A stretch of 64,000 nucleotides of DNA from Vibrio galatheae (GCF_000967545.1 NZ_JXXV01000024.1:45843-109842); one strand, 5' to 3'. Numbered from the stretch's first letter, positions 43,859-53,455 are shown. Notes: generated by a model from the sequence alone, not told the origin. Numbers and translations are program-made.

Positions 43859-45280
43859 TTGCATCAAAACGTATATCTACCTGAAGAATTCCTCTCTGAA
43901 ATTAGATCCATACTGCCTCAGCAGCTAAACATGGAAGACTTCATTGCAGCTTGTCAGCGTCCTTTGCGCAAGAGTCTTCGCGTCAATACCTTAAAAATTT
44001 CCGTTGCAGATTTTATTGAGCGCGCTAAAGATAAAGGCTGGCAGCTAGAACCAGTGCCTTGGTGTAAAACGGGCTTTTGGATCGAAGCGGATGAGTCGGT
44101 GGTTCCGCTCGGTAATACCGCTGAACATATGTCTGGCCTCTTTTACATCCAGGAAGCCAGTTCAATGATGCCAGTTTCCGCTCTGTTTGCGCAGAATTCG
44201 CAATTTACCAGCGTACTCGATATGGCTGCTGCCCCTGGCTCGAAAACAACGCAAATCGCAGCTGAGATGAATAATCATGGCGTGCTGGTGGCGAACGAGT
44301 TTTCCGCCAGCCGAGTGAAAGTTTTGCATGCCAACGTAGAACGTTGTGGTGTTCGTAATGCGGCACTGAGTAACTATGACGGCCGAGTATTTGGTGGCTG
44401 GCTACCTGAGCAGTTCGACGCCGTATTGATCGATGCACCGTGTTCGGGCGAAGGTACGGTAAGAAAAGATGCCGACGCCATGAAAAACTGGAGTAAAGCG
44501 TCTGTTCTCTCTATCTCTGATACACAAAAAGATCTGATTGAAAGTGCCTTTCATGCGCTCAAACCCGGCGGTGTTATGGTCTACTCAACCTGTACGCTCA
44601 GCATCGAAGAAAACCAGCAAGTTTGTCATCATCTCAAACAAGTTTTTGCCGACCAAGTTGAGTTTGAGAGTTTAACCGACCTTTTCCCGCATGCAGACAA
44701 AGCGCTAACAGCTGAAGGCTTTTTACACATATTTCCCCAAGTCTATGACTGCGAGGGCTTTTTTGTTGCACGTATTCGTAAACTAGGCTCGGTTGATGCG
44801 CCTAAGGTTAAGAAGCGTCTCGGCAAGTTCCCGTTTGAAAAAGCCAGCGCTAAGTTGCAAGCAGACATTCAGTCACAGCTCAAAGCGGCGCTCGATATCG
44901 ATTTTCCGCAAGACACCTCGGTATGGTTGCGCGACAAAGATGTTTGGCTGTTTCCAAACGCACTGGAGCCGATGTTAGGTGAGTTTCGCTTCTCTCGCAT
45001 GGGAATTAAAATTGCCGAGACTCATAAAAAAGGTTATCGCTGGCAACATCAGGTTGCGACTACACTTGCTACAGGCAACGAAGCCACGGCGGTAGTACTT
45101 TCAGTCGACGATGCACGGGAGTGGTTTATGGGTCGTGACGTGCGCCCAGAAAATGTGACAGGTAGTGGAGAGGTGATCGTAAAACTGGCTAACGATGTGA
45201 TTGGATTAGGAAAATGGGTCGGAAATCGTATTAAGAATGGTTTACCAAGAGAGTTAGTAAGAGACAAAAACTTGTTCTAA
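43859..45280 (+). CDS. rsmF: 16S rRNA (cytosine-1407-C5)-methyltransferase RsmF
   Basis: 473 residues from a TTG at 43859, supported by GAGAC upstream and by alignment of the N-terminus (MHQNVYLPEEFL) with E. coli RsmF. SAM motif DMAAAPGSKTTQIAA (about 121), catalytic cysteines in DAPCSGEG (about 197) and STCTLSIEEN (about 245). A C-terminal PUA-like domain. Last gene of the msrC-letAB-rsmF synteny. Confidence 0.95.
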   Translation: MHQNVYLPEEFLSEIRSILPQQLNMEDFIAACQRPLRKSLRVNTLKISVADFIERAKDKGWQLEPVPWCKTGFWIEADESVVPLGNTAEHMSGLFYIQEASSMMPVSALFAQNSQFTSVLDMAAAPGSKTTQIAAEMNNHGVLVANEFSASRVKVLHANVERCGVRNAALSNYDGRVFGGWLPEQFDAVLIDAPCSGEGTVRKDADAMKNWSKASVLSISDTQKDLIESAFHALKPGGVMVYSTCTLSIEENQQVCHHLKQVFADQVEFESLTDLFPHADKALTAEGFLHIFPQVYDCEGFFVARIRKLGSVDAPKVKKRLGKFPFEKASAKLQADIQSQLKAALDIDFPQDTSVWLRDKDVWLFPNALEPMLGEFRFSRMGIKIAETHKKGYRWQHQVATTLATGNEATAVVLSVDDAREWFMGRDVRPENVTGSGEVIVKLANDVIGLGKWVGNRIKNGLPRELVRDKNLF

Positions 45281-45383
45281 ACCGCCAAACCTTAGTATGA
45301 AATTCTAACCGAACCTAGAAAATTCCAAATCTTGAACTACACTTTAGTTATCAATAAATTTGGAAATTCAATCAGTTAGCGCA

Positions 45384-45442
45384 GGCTCTATGAGAGCCCT
45401 TCCCCTAGGCCCAAAGCAGGATCAGCGATGGGCCTTTTTTTA
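45384..45442 (+). terminator. rsmF terminator region
   Basis: Two hairpins: GGCTCT/AGAGCC (45384-45398), then AGGCCCA (45407-45413)/TGGGCCT (45429-45435) followed by seven T. The second is the probable terminator. Confidence 0.75.
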
Positions 45443-45459
45443 TCCATAGCAAAATTTAG

Positions 45460-46293
45460 CTACACAAGACGAATGCCTTCGCTATCAATGGTGATCTTAC
45501 CTTGTTTGTATAAGCCACCAATGGTTTTCTTGAATGTGCCTTTGCTGGTGCGAAACGCTGCAAATATCGCCTCTGGGGATGACTTATCATTCAAGGGAAG
45601 AAATCCGCCTTTTTTGCTTAGTAGATCAAGAACTTTCTGGCTGAGGTCGTCCATTTTACCAACACCGACTTTCTGTAGCGATAGGTCGATTTTGCCATCT
45701 TCACGGATGCTCTTAATGTAGCCTTTCAGTTTTTTACCAATGAAAAGCTTACCAAACACGTCAGACTTGAAAATCATTCCCCAATGTTGCCCTTCAACAA
45801 TCGCCTTAAAGCCTAAGTCACTTCTCTCGGCAATAATCAACTCAACTTCCTGGTTGCGCGTATAGTTTGCTGGTGTTTTATCAAGTAATTTATTGAACTT
45901 CGTCGTGCCAACAATGCGACCTGAGGCTTTATCTGTGTAGACATAAACCAGCACTTGCTGCCCAGTAGCAAATCGAGCACGTTGCTCGCTGAACGGAATG
46001 AGTAGATCTTTACCTTTGATGCCCCAATCAGCAAACGCACCGGTAGAGTTAACCCCTTCAATTTTCATTAAGCCCCACTCGCCGACTTGAGCGACTGGAG
46101 TTTCAGTTGTGGCGACTAACTGACTGTCAGAGTCGAAATACAAAAAAGCATCTAAAAAGTCGCCAACTTCAACACCTTCTGGCACAAATCGATTTGGCAA
46201 CAAGGTTGTCCCATAATCTCCAGCATCGAGAAATAGGCCGAAATCTGCTCTTTTTACTACTTCTAAGTGGTTAATCTGACCAACTTTAATCAT
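45460..46293 (-). CDS. cvfB: CvfB-type S1 RNA-binding protein
   Basis: A 277-residue cytoplasmic protein. Three S1-like domains: VGQINHLEVVKRADFGLFLD (start), VGEWGLMKIEGVNSTGAFAD (about 70) and a segment around IGKKLKGYIKSIREDGKIDL (about 180). A winged-helix C-terminus includes RTSKGTFKKTIGGLYKQGKI. This is the CvfB/YitL architecture, an RNA-binding regulator first known from Gram-positive virulence control; the role in Vibrio is unknown. Confidence 0.85.
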   Translation of the reverse strand: MIKVGQINHLEVVKRADFGLFLDAGDYGTTLLPNRFVPEGVEVGDFLDAFLYFDSDSQLVATTETPVAQVGEWGLMKIEGVNSTGAFADWGIKGKDLLIPFSEQRARFATGQQVLVYVYTDKASGRIVGTTKFNKLLDKTPANYTRNQEVELIIAERSDLGFKAIVEGQHWGMIFKSDVFGKLFIGKKLKGYIKSIREDGKIDLSLQKVGVGKMDDLSQKVLDLLSKKGGFLPLNDKSSPEAIFAAFRTSKGTFKKTIGGLYKQGKITIDSEGIRLV

Positions 46294-46382
46294 TTCAACT
46301 GTCTCTTGTTAAATTTGCGGTGATTATAGCGAATCTCTGTTATGCTTTCGCCATGTATTTCGTCTTTTTTCAGGAGTCTTAG

Positions 46383-47768
46383 TTGTTAACCGTTGATAAG
46401 CAGGACGGCATTACACTCAAAATTTCTCACGCGATGGAAGCAACCAAAAAGTCGGATCTCGACTTGTATTTTTTTATACCCGGTGAGCTAGGCCTGTCTG
46501 CCGAAGTCTTAAAAGAGAGTGAGTTTTATTATGAATCCATCACTCAAAAACGGGCCTATTTCAGTGATAAAACCCTGCTCCCCTTGGTTCACAGCCGACT
46601 TGCAAAACGAGGCAGACTTTCTACTACCCAATATCGTGTCAGTCTGAGCCTATTCGCTTATCAATATGTGATTGCGCTCGACAAAGCGGTCAATGAACTC
46701 AACAAGCACAACAAAGATTCTGTCACTACCGACGAAGTTGATGAAGTCATCGTTCTTTCCCTCGATATTCTGAAAAAGCTGCGTCGCAGTATTCCATATG
46801 AAGAGAGCTTGAAACGTTACTACGCAAATATCGACAATTACCTGTCTTGGTATACTGGCCAGCGTCTGATGTCCTTGATCGCTCATATGCCACGCGATAG
46901 CGAGTACAAAAACCTCAAAGAGAGTCTACTTGCCATCGTTGAAAAGGAAGCCGCGCATCGAAAACTTAACAACTATAACTCTAAGAGCGTGCGCGAAGAC
47001 GTGACACGACTAAGTAATAAAATGCGCCTTCTTCGCCGTTTGATTGAACACCCAGTAGTTCTGCAAGAAAAGACCCAGTCACTGGGAAGCAATATGAAGC
47101 GTGTTGTAAAAGGCGGAGCAACTGGCTTTGTTATGGTGTTCGTTACCATTACAGCAATACTTGCGAGAGACTACTGGGGAGAAATCACCGCGTCTTTTAT
47201 CGTATTGATGTCATTTGTTTACGCGTTGCGAGAGATTTTCAAAGATGACTTACGTGATGTTATGTGGCGTTGGATTAGAAAAGGGCGCCCTAAGTGGCGT
47301 AAGCTCTACCTAGACCCAACAACTAAGAAAGCAGTGGGTCAAAAGCTTGAATGGTTAGATTATAAAGTACTGGAAAAACTGCCCGATAGAATCAAATCGA
47401 TACGTAAGAAGCGTGTAGTACAACGTGAAGAACAAGTGCTCCACTACAGCTCCAAGACTGAGATGTCGACGTCTAAGTTCATGAGCGGCTATGAGGAAAC
47501 TCGCGAGTCTTTGTTAGTCAGTATGCGTTCTCTGACTCGTCTGATGGATAAAGGCTCCAATAAAGTCTACACACATAACAACGGCCAAGTGAGCCGTGAG
47601 TCAGTAGAGAAACGCCATTTAATAAACTTAATTGCAAAGGAAGACAACCACGACGGTAAGCCGCAATACTACCGCTGGAAAATCATTCTAAATCGCAGCA
47701 AAATTGTCGCGGTTGAGCAGATGGAGGTAGAAGATGTCAGCCACCCATTTGCTTCAGTGACAGAGTAA
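46383..47768 (+). CDS. Membrane-associated protein of unknown function
   Basis: 461 residues from a TTG at 46383 with AGGAG 6 nt upstream; the next ATG (46434) lacks a site. The N-terminal half is soluble and helical, two hydrophobic segments occur at about 240-258 and 265-285 (GFVMVFVTITAILA; ASFIVLMSFVYAL), and the C-terminal third is basic with PRWRK-like stretches. No catalytic motif is seen. It is probably a cytoplasm-facing inner-membrane protein. Its end overlaps the convergent DUF4442 gene by 32 nt. Confidence 0.7.
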   Translation: MLTVDKQDGITLKISHAMEATKKSDLDLYFFIPGELGLSAEVLKESEFYYESITQKRAYFSDKTLLPLVHSRLAKRGRLSTTQYRVSLSLFAYQYVIALDKAVNELNKHNKDSVTTDEVDEVIVLSLDILKKLRRSIPYEESLKRYYANIDNYLSWYTGQRLMSLIAHMPRDSEYKNLKESLLAIVEKEAAHRKLNNYNSKSVREDVTRLSNKMRLLRRLIEHPVVLQEKTQSLGSNMKRVVKGGATGFVMVFVTITAILARDYWGEITASFIVLMSFVYALREIFKDDLRDVMWRWIRKGRPKWRKLYLDPTTKKAVGQKLEWLDYKVLEKLPDRIKSIRKKRVVQREEQVLHYSSKTEMSTSKFMSGYEETRESLLVSMRSLTRLMDKGSNKVYTHNNGQVSRESVEKRHLINLIAKEDNHDGKPQYYRWKIILNRSKIVAVEQMEVEDVSHPFASVTE

Positions 47769-48216
47769 GATAAAACTCCGCCATAGGTTCATCGCCATGT
47801 AGACTGGGGCATATGGCGGTGATCTTAACCGCTTTGTTAACACGCTCACCCGTTTGAAACGTTTCGGCAAGCATTTCATCGATCAGCTTGCCATCCTCAC
47901 ACACAAAGTGCACATCCGCTTCTGGTCGCTTTAAAAACTGTCCTTCCACCGCTTTGAATGCCAACGAAACTTTTCGACCACTCTCTTGTGCTTTGCTCAT
48001 CGCCATAAATCCACCAGCGACGTCCGCACCAACCGCCAATACACCAAAATACATGCTATTGAGGTGGTTTTTAGTTCTTCTTTTCAAAGGAATCTTTACT
48101 TCGACTCGTTCAGAGTTGAGTTGGAGTATCTTAGGTCTTGCTAACCAAATGAAAGGAACTTTGAAGAAGCCAAAGTAATTGAGGTAGAAATTTGCTTTCG
48201 ATAACGCAGATAACAT
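47737..48216 (-). CDS. DUF4442 family protein (hotdog/thioesterase-like)
   Basis: A 159-residue protein. It contains PLKRRTKNHLNSMYFGVLAV near residue 42 and VGADVAGGFMAM following it, the pattern of DUF4442 proteins that adopt a hotdog fold related to thioesterases. Substrate unknown. Convergent with the 461-residue gene, with a 32-nt overlap of 3' ends. Confidence 0.8.
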   Translation of the reverse strand: MLSALSKANFYLNYFGFFKVPFIWLARPKILQLNSERVEVKIPLKRRTKNHLNSMYFGVLAVGADVAGGFMAMSKAQESGRKVSLAFKAVEGQFLKRPEADVHFVCEDGKLIDEMLAETFQTGERVNKAVKITAICPSLHGDEPMAEFYLTLSLKQMGG

Positions 48217-48253
48217 TAAACTAGTCCGACCAGTGAGTGTCTAGCTAGTTGAT

Positions 48254-48294
48254 AATTAAACAAGCCCAATGTCAACATTTCATTAACATTGGGC
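48254..48294 (-). terminator. Terminator of the PpsA-like gene
   Basis: GCCCAATGT (48264-48272) and ACATTGGGC (48286-48294), perfect 9-bp arms, T-rich on the minus-strand 3' side. Confidence 0.7.
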
Positions 48295-48328
48295 AATCTA
48301 AACAGTGATATGTATCCGGACAGGAGTG

Positions 48329-49216
48329 TTACGCCGTCACGACCAGTTCAATATTTGTTTGCTCTGCTAGGTGGTCTTGTAAGCGTGGGTATTGGACAAA
48401 ACCGCTGCTGACCAAAACCACAGGCTTATTACTGTTGGCAGCAGAGTTCATCGTTAAATCCAGTAGTTGCATAACTGCTTCACTTTCGGGATCAAACAGG
48501 TACTCGAGCTCTTCATTCAAACAATCAATGCCTAGGGTAAATTGAGTCAAATTTTCTAAATTGATCACCACACCATCAAAATAGTGAAGTAGTCGCTCAG
48601 ACAGTAGCGCGCCAGACGGAACATCAACCGTGTACAGCACTTTCAATCCTTGCAAGCCACGTGGTAATCCTTGCTCAGCGAGCAAATCAATGATTTTTGC
48701 CGCATCAGATAGACCGCGGACAAACGGCACCACTATCTCAACATCGATGTTTTGCTCACGCAGCAATTTAATCACCTGACACTCTAGAGAAAACTGGACT
48801 TTAAATTCATCACGTGCATAACGAGAAACGCCGCGGATACCAAGAGCCGGATTCACTTCTGCCAGTTCAATCTTTCCACCCAACAAGGAACGATAGCTAT
48901 GGCTATCAGCACCGCTTAAAGCTACTCGAATCGACTTGTGGCTTGGTTTTACCGCCGCGATTATCTTATCCGTCAGTGTAGAAACAAAATGACTCTCTAC
49001 TGGCAAGTCGCCTAAAATTGCCTGAATTGACGCTTCTTCTGTCGCATCGAGAGCTAACTCTGCCGCAGCATAGCAAGGGTGATAAAAGATATGCTCTAGC
49101 ACCATCTCAGACAACGAAACAAAGAGGTGCGTCCCCTCTTCGACTTGATTTAAATTAGGTAAAAAGTTTCCTGATTTTAAGGCGGGATGCAAACTGCTTG
49201 AACTGTCTAAACTCAT
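48329..49216 (-). CDS. Orphan PEP-binding domain related to the C-terminus of PEP synthase, probably non-catalytic
   Basis: 295 residues from the ATG at 49216 (MSLDSSSSLHPALK), GGAG 7 nt upstream. It aligns with the last domain of PpsA/PEP-utilising enzymes: EVNPALGIRGVSRY (substrate Arg kept), ECQVIKLLREQNIDVEIVVP, YTVDVPSGALLSERLLHYFD (Glu replaced by Asp), NLTQFTLGID. The catalytic ICGQ segment of PpsA is replaced by VSSGFVQYP, so the essential cysteine is missing. Stand-alone, divergent from DAHP synthase, another PEP-using enzyme. A regulatory or PEP-sensing role is inference. Confidence 0.75.
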   Translation of the reverse strand: MSLDSSSSLHPALKSGNFLPNLNQVEEGTHLFVSLSEMVLEHIFYHPCYAAAELALDATEEASIQAILGDLPVESHFVSTLTDKIIAAVKPSHKSIRVALSGADSHSYRSLLGGKIELAEVNPALGIRGVSRYARDEFKVQFSLECQVIKLLREQNIDVEIVVPFVRGLSDAAKIIDLLAEQGLPRGLQGLKVLYTVDVPSGALLSERLLHYFDGVVINLENLTQFTLGIDCLNEELEYLFDPESEAVMQLLDLTMNSAANSNKPVVLVSSGFVQYPRLQDHLAEQTNIELVVTA

Positions 49217-49430
49217 TACTGCTCCGTGCATAGGTTTTGTTTTATTTATCACCCTCAACATACCGCTCGAACTGGGTTAAAACAAGGGTTCGAGAGCATT
49301 TTTAATTCAATTAAATGAATATTTTTTCACTTTTACACTCAAGCATTGAGAAGAATCTCGATAAGTAGTTTATTCCTTAGTGCGTTTCCGCTATCTTTAC
49401 CGCTTCGCAATAAAAAGAACAGGCTGTGGT

Positions 49431-50483
49431 ATGCCATTAAAAACCGATGAATTAAGAACCCAACCTTTGGGTCCAATGCCGACACCGGCCGAGTTAGGAA
49501 ACGCCCATCCGATTACTGACGAAGTTGCCCAGCGTATTGAACAATCACGACGTCAAATTGAAAATATTCTTATAGGACAAGACCAGCGCCTGTTGGTCAT
49601 CGTTGGTCCTTGCTCTGTTCATGATACTGATGCTGCGATTGATTACGCCCAACGTTTAGCCGCCATTCAAGAACAATATAAAGATCAGCTTTTCATTGTA
49701 ATGCGCACCTATTTTGAAAAGCCACGTACCATTGTAGGTTGGAAAGGACTGATTACAGACCCCAACCTTGATGGGTCTTACGCTTTAGAAACGGGTCTCA
49801 ATAAAGCACGTAAACTACTGCTTGATATCAATAAGCTTGGTCTTGCCACCGCGACAGAGTTTCTCGACATGATCACGGGACAATATATTGCTGACCTTAT
49901 CACTTGGGGAGCGATCGGCGCGCGCACTACGGAATCTCAGATCCACCGTGAAATGGCTTCTGCGCTCTCCTGCCCTGTTGGGTTTAAAAACGGCACCAAC
50001 GGCAACATAAAAATCGCCATCGATGCCATTCGCGCGTCCAAGGCTTCACACTACTTCTACTCACCAGATAAAAATGGTCGTATGACGGTGTACCGTACAA
50101 GTGGTAACCCATTTGGTCACGTTATTCTTCGTGGTGGTGATCAAGGACCAAACTTCGACGCTGAATCGGTTGAAGCGGCCTGTCAGCAACTTGGTGAAGT
50201 TGGTCTGCCACAGCGTCTTGTCGTCGACTTTAGTCATGCGAATTGCCAAAAGCAGCACCGTAAACAGCTTGATGTTGCGCAAGATATCTGCGAGCAGATT
50301 AAATCAGGTAAAAACCAAGTCGCAGGCATCATGGCTGAAAGTTTTATTCTTGAAGGCAACCAGTCAATGGCCGATCTGAATAGTCTGACATACGGCCAGT
50401 CGATTACTGACCCATGCCTAGGCTGGGACGATACCGTTACCATGCTTGATATGCTGGCAACCGCTGTTAAACAACGCTCGTAA
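49431..50483 (+). CDS. aroG: 3-deoxy-7-phosphoheptulonate (DAHP) synthase
   Basis: 350 residues from the ATG at 49431 (MPLKTDELRTQPLGPMPTP), the usual length; AGG lies 7 nt upstream. Motifs: VGPCSVHD, MRTYFEKPRTIVGWKGLI (PEP binding), ARTTESQIHREMASALSC and VGFKNGTNG. It condenses PEP with erythrose 4-phosphate in the first shikimate step. Which of the AroF/G/H feedback classes it belongs to cannot be decided by eye. Followed after 15 nt by yajQ. Confidence 0.93.
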   Translation: MPLKTDELRTQPLGPMPTPAELGNAHPITDEVAQRIEQSRRQIENILIGQDQRLLVIVGPCSVHDTDAAIDYAQRLAAIQEQYKDQLFIVMRTYFEKPRTIVGWKGLITDPNLDGSYALETGLNKARKLLLDINKLGLATATEFLDMITGQYIADLITWGAIGARTTESQIHREMASALSCPVGFKNGTNGNIKIAIDAIRASKASHYFYSPDKNGRMTVYRTSGNPFGHVILRGGDQGPNFDAESVEAACQQLGEVGLPQRLVVDFSHANCQKQHRKQLDVAQDICEQIKSGKNQVAGIMAESFILEGNQSMADLNSLTYGQSITDPCLGWDDTVTMLDMLATAVKQRS

Positions 50484-50498
50484 TAAAAGGATTCCAAC

Positions 50499-50984
50499 AT
50501 GCCATCATTTGATATTGTTTCCGAGATTGATAGTGTTGAACTACGTAATGCTGTAGACAATGCAACACGTGAACTCTCTACTCGTTTCGATTTTCGTGGT
50601 GTACAAGCATCGTTCGAAATGCAAAAAGACGAGTCAGTGAAATTAAATGCAGAAGGCGATTTTCAGCTAAAACAAATGCGTGACATTTTACGTGGCCATC
50701 TCGCAAAACGCGGCGTTGATGCGAATGCAATGGAAGCAAAGCCTGAAGAAGCGACAGGTAGGAATTGGCACCAAATTGTCTTGTTTAAGCAAGGTATCGA
50801 AACACCTATGGCGAAAAAAATCGTCAAGCTTATCAAAGATAATAAGATGAAGGTTCAAGCCTCAATCCAAGGTGAAAAAGTACGTGTAACGGGCAAAAAA
50901 CGCGACGACTTACAAGCGGTCATCGCGCTTATCCGTGAATCAGAACTTGGTCAACCGTTCCAATACGAGAACTTCCGCGACTAA
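50499..50984 (+). CDS. yajQ: YajQ family nucleotide-binding protein
   Basis: 161 residues: [20 protein letters not shown], then [14 protein letters not shown] and [20 protein letters not shown], split here to short parts as read. Two ferredoxin-like halves of the YajQ family, which binds nucleic acid and cyclic di-GMP in some species. Probably co-transcribed with aroG. Confidence 0.93.
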   Translation: MPSFDIVSEIDSVELRNAVDNATRELSTRFDFRGVQASFEMQKDESVKLNAEGDFQLKQMRDILRGHLAKRGVDANAMEAKPEEATGRNWHQIVLFKQGIETPMAKKIVKLIKDNKMKVQASIQGEKVRVTGKKRDDLQAVIALIRESELGQPFQYENFRD

Positions 50985-50996
50985 GCATTGCAACTA

Positions 50997-51026
50997 AAAA
51001 GCCCGCGACTCGTCGCGGGCTTTTGA
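50997..51026 (+). terminator. Bidirectional terminator between yajQ and the siroheme synthase gene
   Basis: AAAAGCCCGCGAC, loop TC, GTCGCGGGCTTTT (50997-51024): perfect 13-bp arms with A/T runs on both sides. Confidence 0.93.
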
Positions 51027-51965
51027 TTATTCGTTGATACCTAATCGTAGCACTAGGTCTTCACCTTGAAGAAAAGTGACACTGCTTGATGTCGGCGAAA
51101 TAAAACTTACTACCCGGCAGTCGGCAGTCCTAGCCTGTTGTACTAATTGAGCCAGTTCTGCATCGTTATGATATTCCACACGCTCTGCATCTCGACGCAC
51201 TAGGTCAATGAAGTTAAAGGGACAGTTAGAGTCAAATAAAACTAACTCAGCTTGCTGCATCATACGCATCGCCTTTAAGGTGAGCAGTTCAACATCGTCA
51301 CCGTACTCAATCCAAGTGACTGAACCTTTAACTTCAAACCCTTCGTTGAGTAATTCTTGGTAGGCAGACTCCAACTTCGAATTCGCATTTGCTTGATCGA
51401 CATCTGAGCGCTTAAAAAACGTTTCCCAAAACTTACGACGCTCATCAACAGTGGGTAACTTTTGTTTGATATCACTTCGCTTTGATGCAGCAAACTCGGC
51501 CTGCAAAGATAAGTTTTGTGGAAGAACGGCTTCTAACTTCTCTCTTATATTTCGGATCAAAACCGGCGACGATCCTCCACTTGAAATAGCCAATTGGATA
51601 CGCCCACGATTAATCATTGATGGCGTAATGAAGTCACAATATGGGAGATCATCAACCACGTTTACAAGTATTCCCTGTTGCTTGGCATCGCCATGAACCT
51701 GATGGTTCAAGTCTGGATTGTCCGTGGTGGCCCATACTTGAACGTATTTTTCTTCAAGCAACTCGTTTGAGTAGAAGGCCTGAATCCAGCGACACTCACC
51801 TTTTGCAGCTAGATCGGCAAGGTATTCTTCTATCTGGGGAGAAACAATGGTGACATCGGCGCCTGCTCTAACAAGGCTATCCACCTTTCTACTTGCGACT
51901 TCCCCACCACCTACCACCAAAACAGGTTTGTGATTCAAATCTATAAATAGAGGAAAATACTGCAT
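51027..51965 (-). CDS. cysG: Siroheme synthase N-terminal enzyme (precorrin-2 dehydrogenase/ferrochelatase) with vestigial methylase tail
   Basis: 312 residues from the ATG at 51965 (MQYFPLFIDLNHKPVLVVGG), AAGGA upstream. The Rossmann NAD site is VLVVGGGEVASRK, followed by the CysG dimerisation region with VNVVDDLPYCDFITPSMI and SSGGSSPVLIRNIRE. The last 110 residues resemble the start of the uroporphyrinogen methylase half of CysG (LLTLKAMRMMQQAELVLFD, NLVRRDAERV-like LVRRDAERV), but the SAM loop GAGPGD is degraded to EYGDDV and most of the domain is absent. Confidence 0.85.
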   Translation of the reverse strand: MQYFPLFIDLNHKPVLVVGGGEVASRKVDSLVRAGADVTIVSPQIEEYLADLAAKGECRWIQAFYSNELLEEKYVQVWATTDNPDLNHQVHGDAKQQGILVNVVDDLPYCDFITPSMINRGRIQLAISSGGSSPVLIRNIREKLEAVLPQNLSLQAEFAASKRSDIKQKLPTVDERRKFWETFFKRSDVDQANANSKLESAYQELLNEGFEVKGSVTWIEYGDDVELLTLKAMRMMQQAELVLFDSNCPFNFIDLVRRDAERVEYHNDAELAQLVQQARTADCRVVSFISPTSSSVTFLQGEDLVLRLGINE

Positions 51966-52426
51966 TTCATTCCTTGAATAACTAAAAACGTCTTTACTCT
52001 CGATACTAACAAAAATGGGGCATGACATTCATGTGATTTTGATCGAGGCCATAATTTATTACTGAATTTTATGCTTTCTTTAGTGATTTAAACCAACCTG
52101 AGACATTGATTCAAATTTCAAATCTATTTGTATTGATAATTTTATTACACCATCCTGTCGCACCAGATTTGTGAACTGTTGCACTATTTACATTTTAGCA
52201 ACATGTTGCCATTCTAATGTCTGTCAGGGTTTGTGAGTTTAATCAAAAATCTTTTTAAATTATACATTTGAGAAATCACAAATCCTTTTCTACGCTTATA
52301 ACTGGTTGATTTAACTAAGACTCAAATTTGAGCATTAGCAACCTAATAATTAATGAAACACAACATTATTGAATTGTTATTTCAGGGTTGTCCTGAACAA
52401 ACATGGATCATACAGGAAGGATACAA
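51966..52426. other. Divergent promoter region between the siroheme synthase gene and aapJ
   Basis: About 460 nt of AT-rich sequence with no gene. It must hold the aap promoter. No clear operator or sigma-54 element was found. Confidence 0.5.
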
Positions 52427-53455
52427 ATGGCACATAAACTAACACTTCTTGCTTCAGTTGTAGCGGCTTCTACTGCACTGATGTCTACCGGCGCTTCTGC
52501 AGCAGATAGCACGCTTGATAAAGTTACCCAACAAGGTTTCCTAACTTGTGGTGTAAGTACTGGCTTGCCTGGTTTCTCTAACCCGAACTCAAAGGGTGAA
52601 TGGGAAGGTATCGACGTAGAATACTGCCAAGCGGTTGCGGCTGCTGTACTAGGCGATAAAACAAAAGTTAAATATGTACCACTAACGGCAAAAGAGCGCT
52701 TCACTGCGTTGCAATCGGGTGAAATCGACATTCTGTCGCGTAACACTACGTGGACGCTACACCGTGATACTGCTCTAGGTCTTAACTTTGCAGGTGTCAA
52801 CTACTACGATGGTCAGGGCTTCATGGTCAAAAAAGACCTAGGTCTTAAGAGTGCAAAAGAGCTAGACGGTGCGTCAGTGTGTGTACAATCAGGTACAACA
52901 ACTGAGCTAAACCTTGCAGACTACTTCCGCAACAGCGGTATGACTTACAAGCCAGTTGTATTTGATACAGCAGCTCAAACTTCTGCTGGTTTCGATGCAG
53001 GTCGCTGTGACGTACTGACTACTGACCAATCTGGTCTTTACGCACTTCGTTTGAACCTTCAAGATCCATCATCAGCTCAAGTACTTCCAGAAATCATTTC
53101 TAAAGAGCCTCTAGGCCCAGTTGTACGTCAAGGTGATGACCAGTGGTTCAATATCGCTAAATGGACACTTTCTGCGATGGTCAACGCAGAAGAGTATGGT
53201 ATCACGTCGAAAAATGCCGACGAAATGCTGAAGTCTAACGATCCAAACGTTAAACGCATTCTTGGTGTTGATGGCCCTAAAGGTAAAGGTTTAGGTATTC
53301 GTGATGACTGGGGCTACCAAGTTGTCAAACAAGTGGGTAACTACGGTGAAAGCTTCGAGCGCACAGTTGGTACTGGTTCTCCGTTACAAATTTCACGTGG
53401 CGTTAACGCTTTGTGGAATGCGGGCGGCTTCATGTACGCTCCACCAATCCGTTAA
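52427..53455 (+). CDS. aapJ: General L-amino-acid ABC transporter, periplasmic binding protein AapJ
   Basis: 342 residues from the ATG at 52427 (MAHKLTLLASVVAAST), with GGAAGG 6 nt upstream; the ATG at 52403 has no site. Signal peptide about 1-25 (ASAA before DSTLD). SBP_bac_3 domain with LTCGVSTGLPGFSNPNSKGE and IDILSRNTTWTLHRD, the long AapJ-type version. It binds many L-amino acids. First gene of aapJQMP. Confidence 0.94.
   Translation: MAHKLTLLASVVAASTALMSTGASAADSTLDKVTQQGFLTCGVSTGLPGFSNPNSKGEWEGIDVEYCQAVAAAVLGDKTKVKYVPLTAKERFTALQSGEIDILSRNTTWTLHRDTALGLNFAGVNYYDGQGFMVKKDLGLKSAKELDGASVCVQSGTTTELNLADYFRNSGMTYKPVVFDTAAQTSAGFDAGRCDVLTTDQSGLYALRLNLQDPSSAQVLPEIISKEPLGPVVRQGDDQWFNIAKWTLSAMVNAEEYGITSKNADEMLKSNDPNVKRILGVDGPKGKGLGIRDDWGYQVVKQVGNYGESFERTVGTGSPLQISRGVNALWNAGGFMYAPPIR

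Noticed and set aside
49380..49430. Leader peptide (FRYLYRF) attenuator upstream of DAHP synthase
   Set aside because: The frame is continuous with the enzyme from a GTG, no terminator/antiterminator pair was seen, and the ATG at 49431 gives the family-standard length.
52029..52402. Sigma-54 promoter upstream of aapJ
   Set aside because: The nearest match (around 52160-52190) lacks the GG and GC core dinucleotides at the required spacing.
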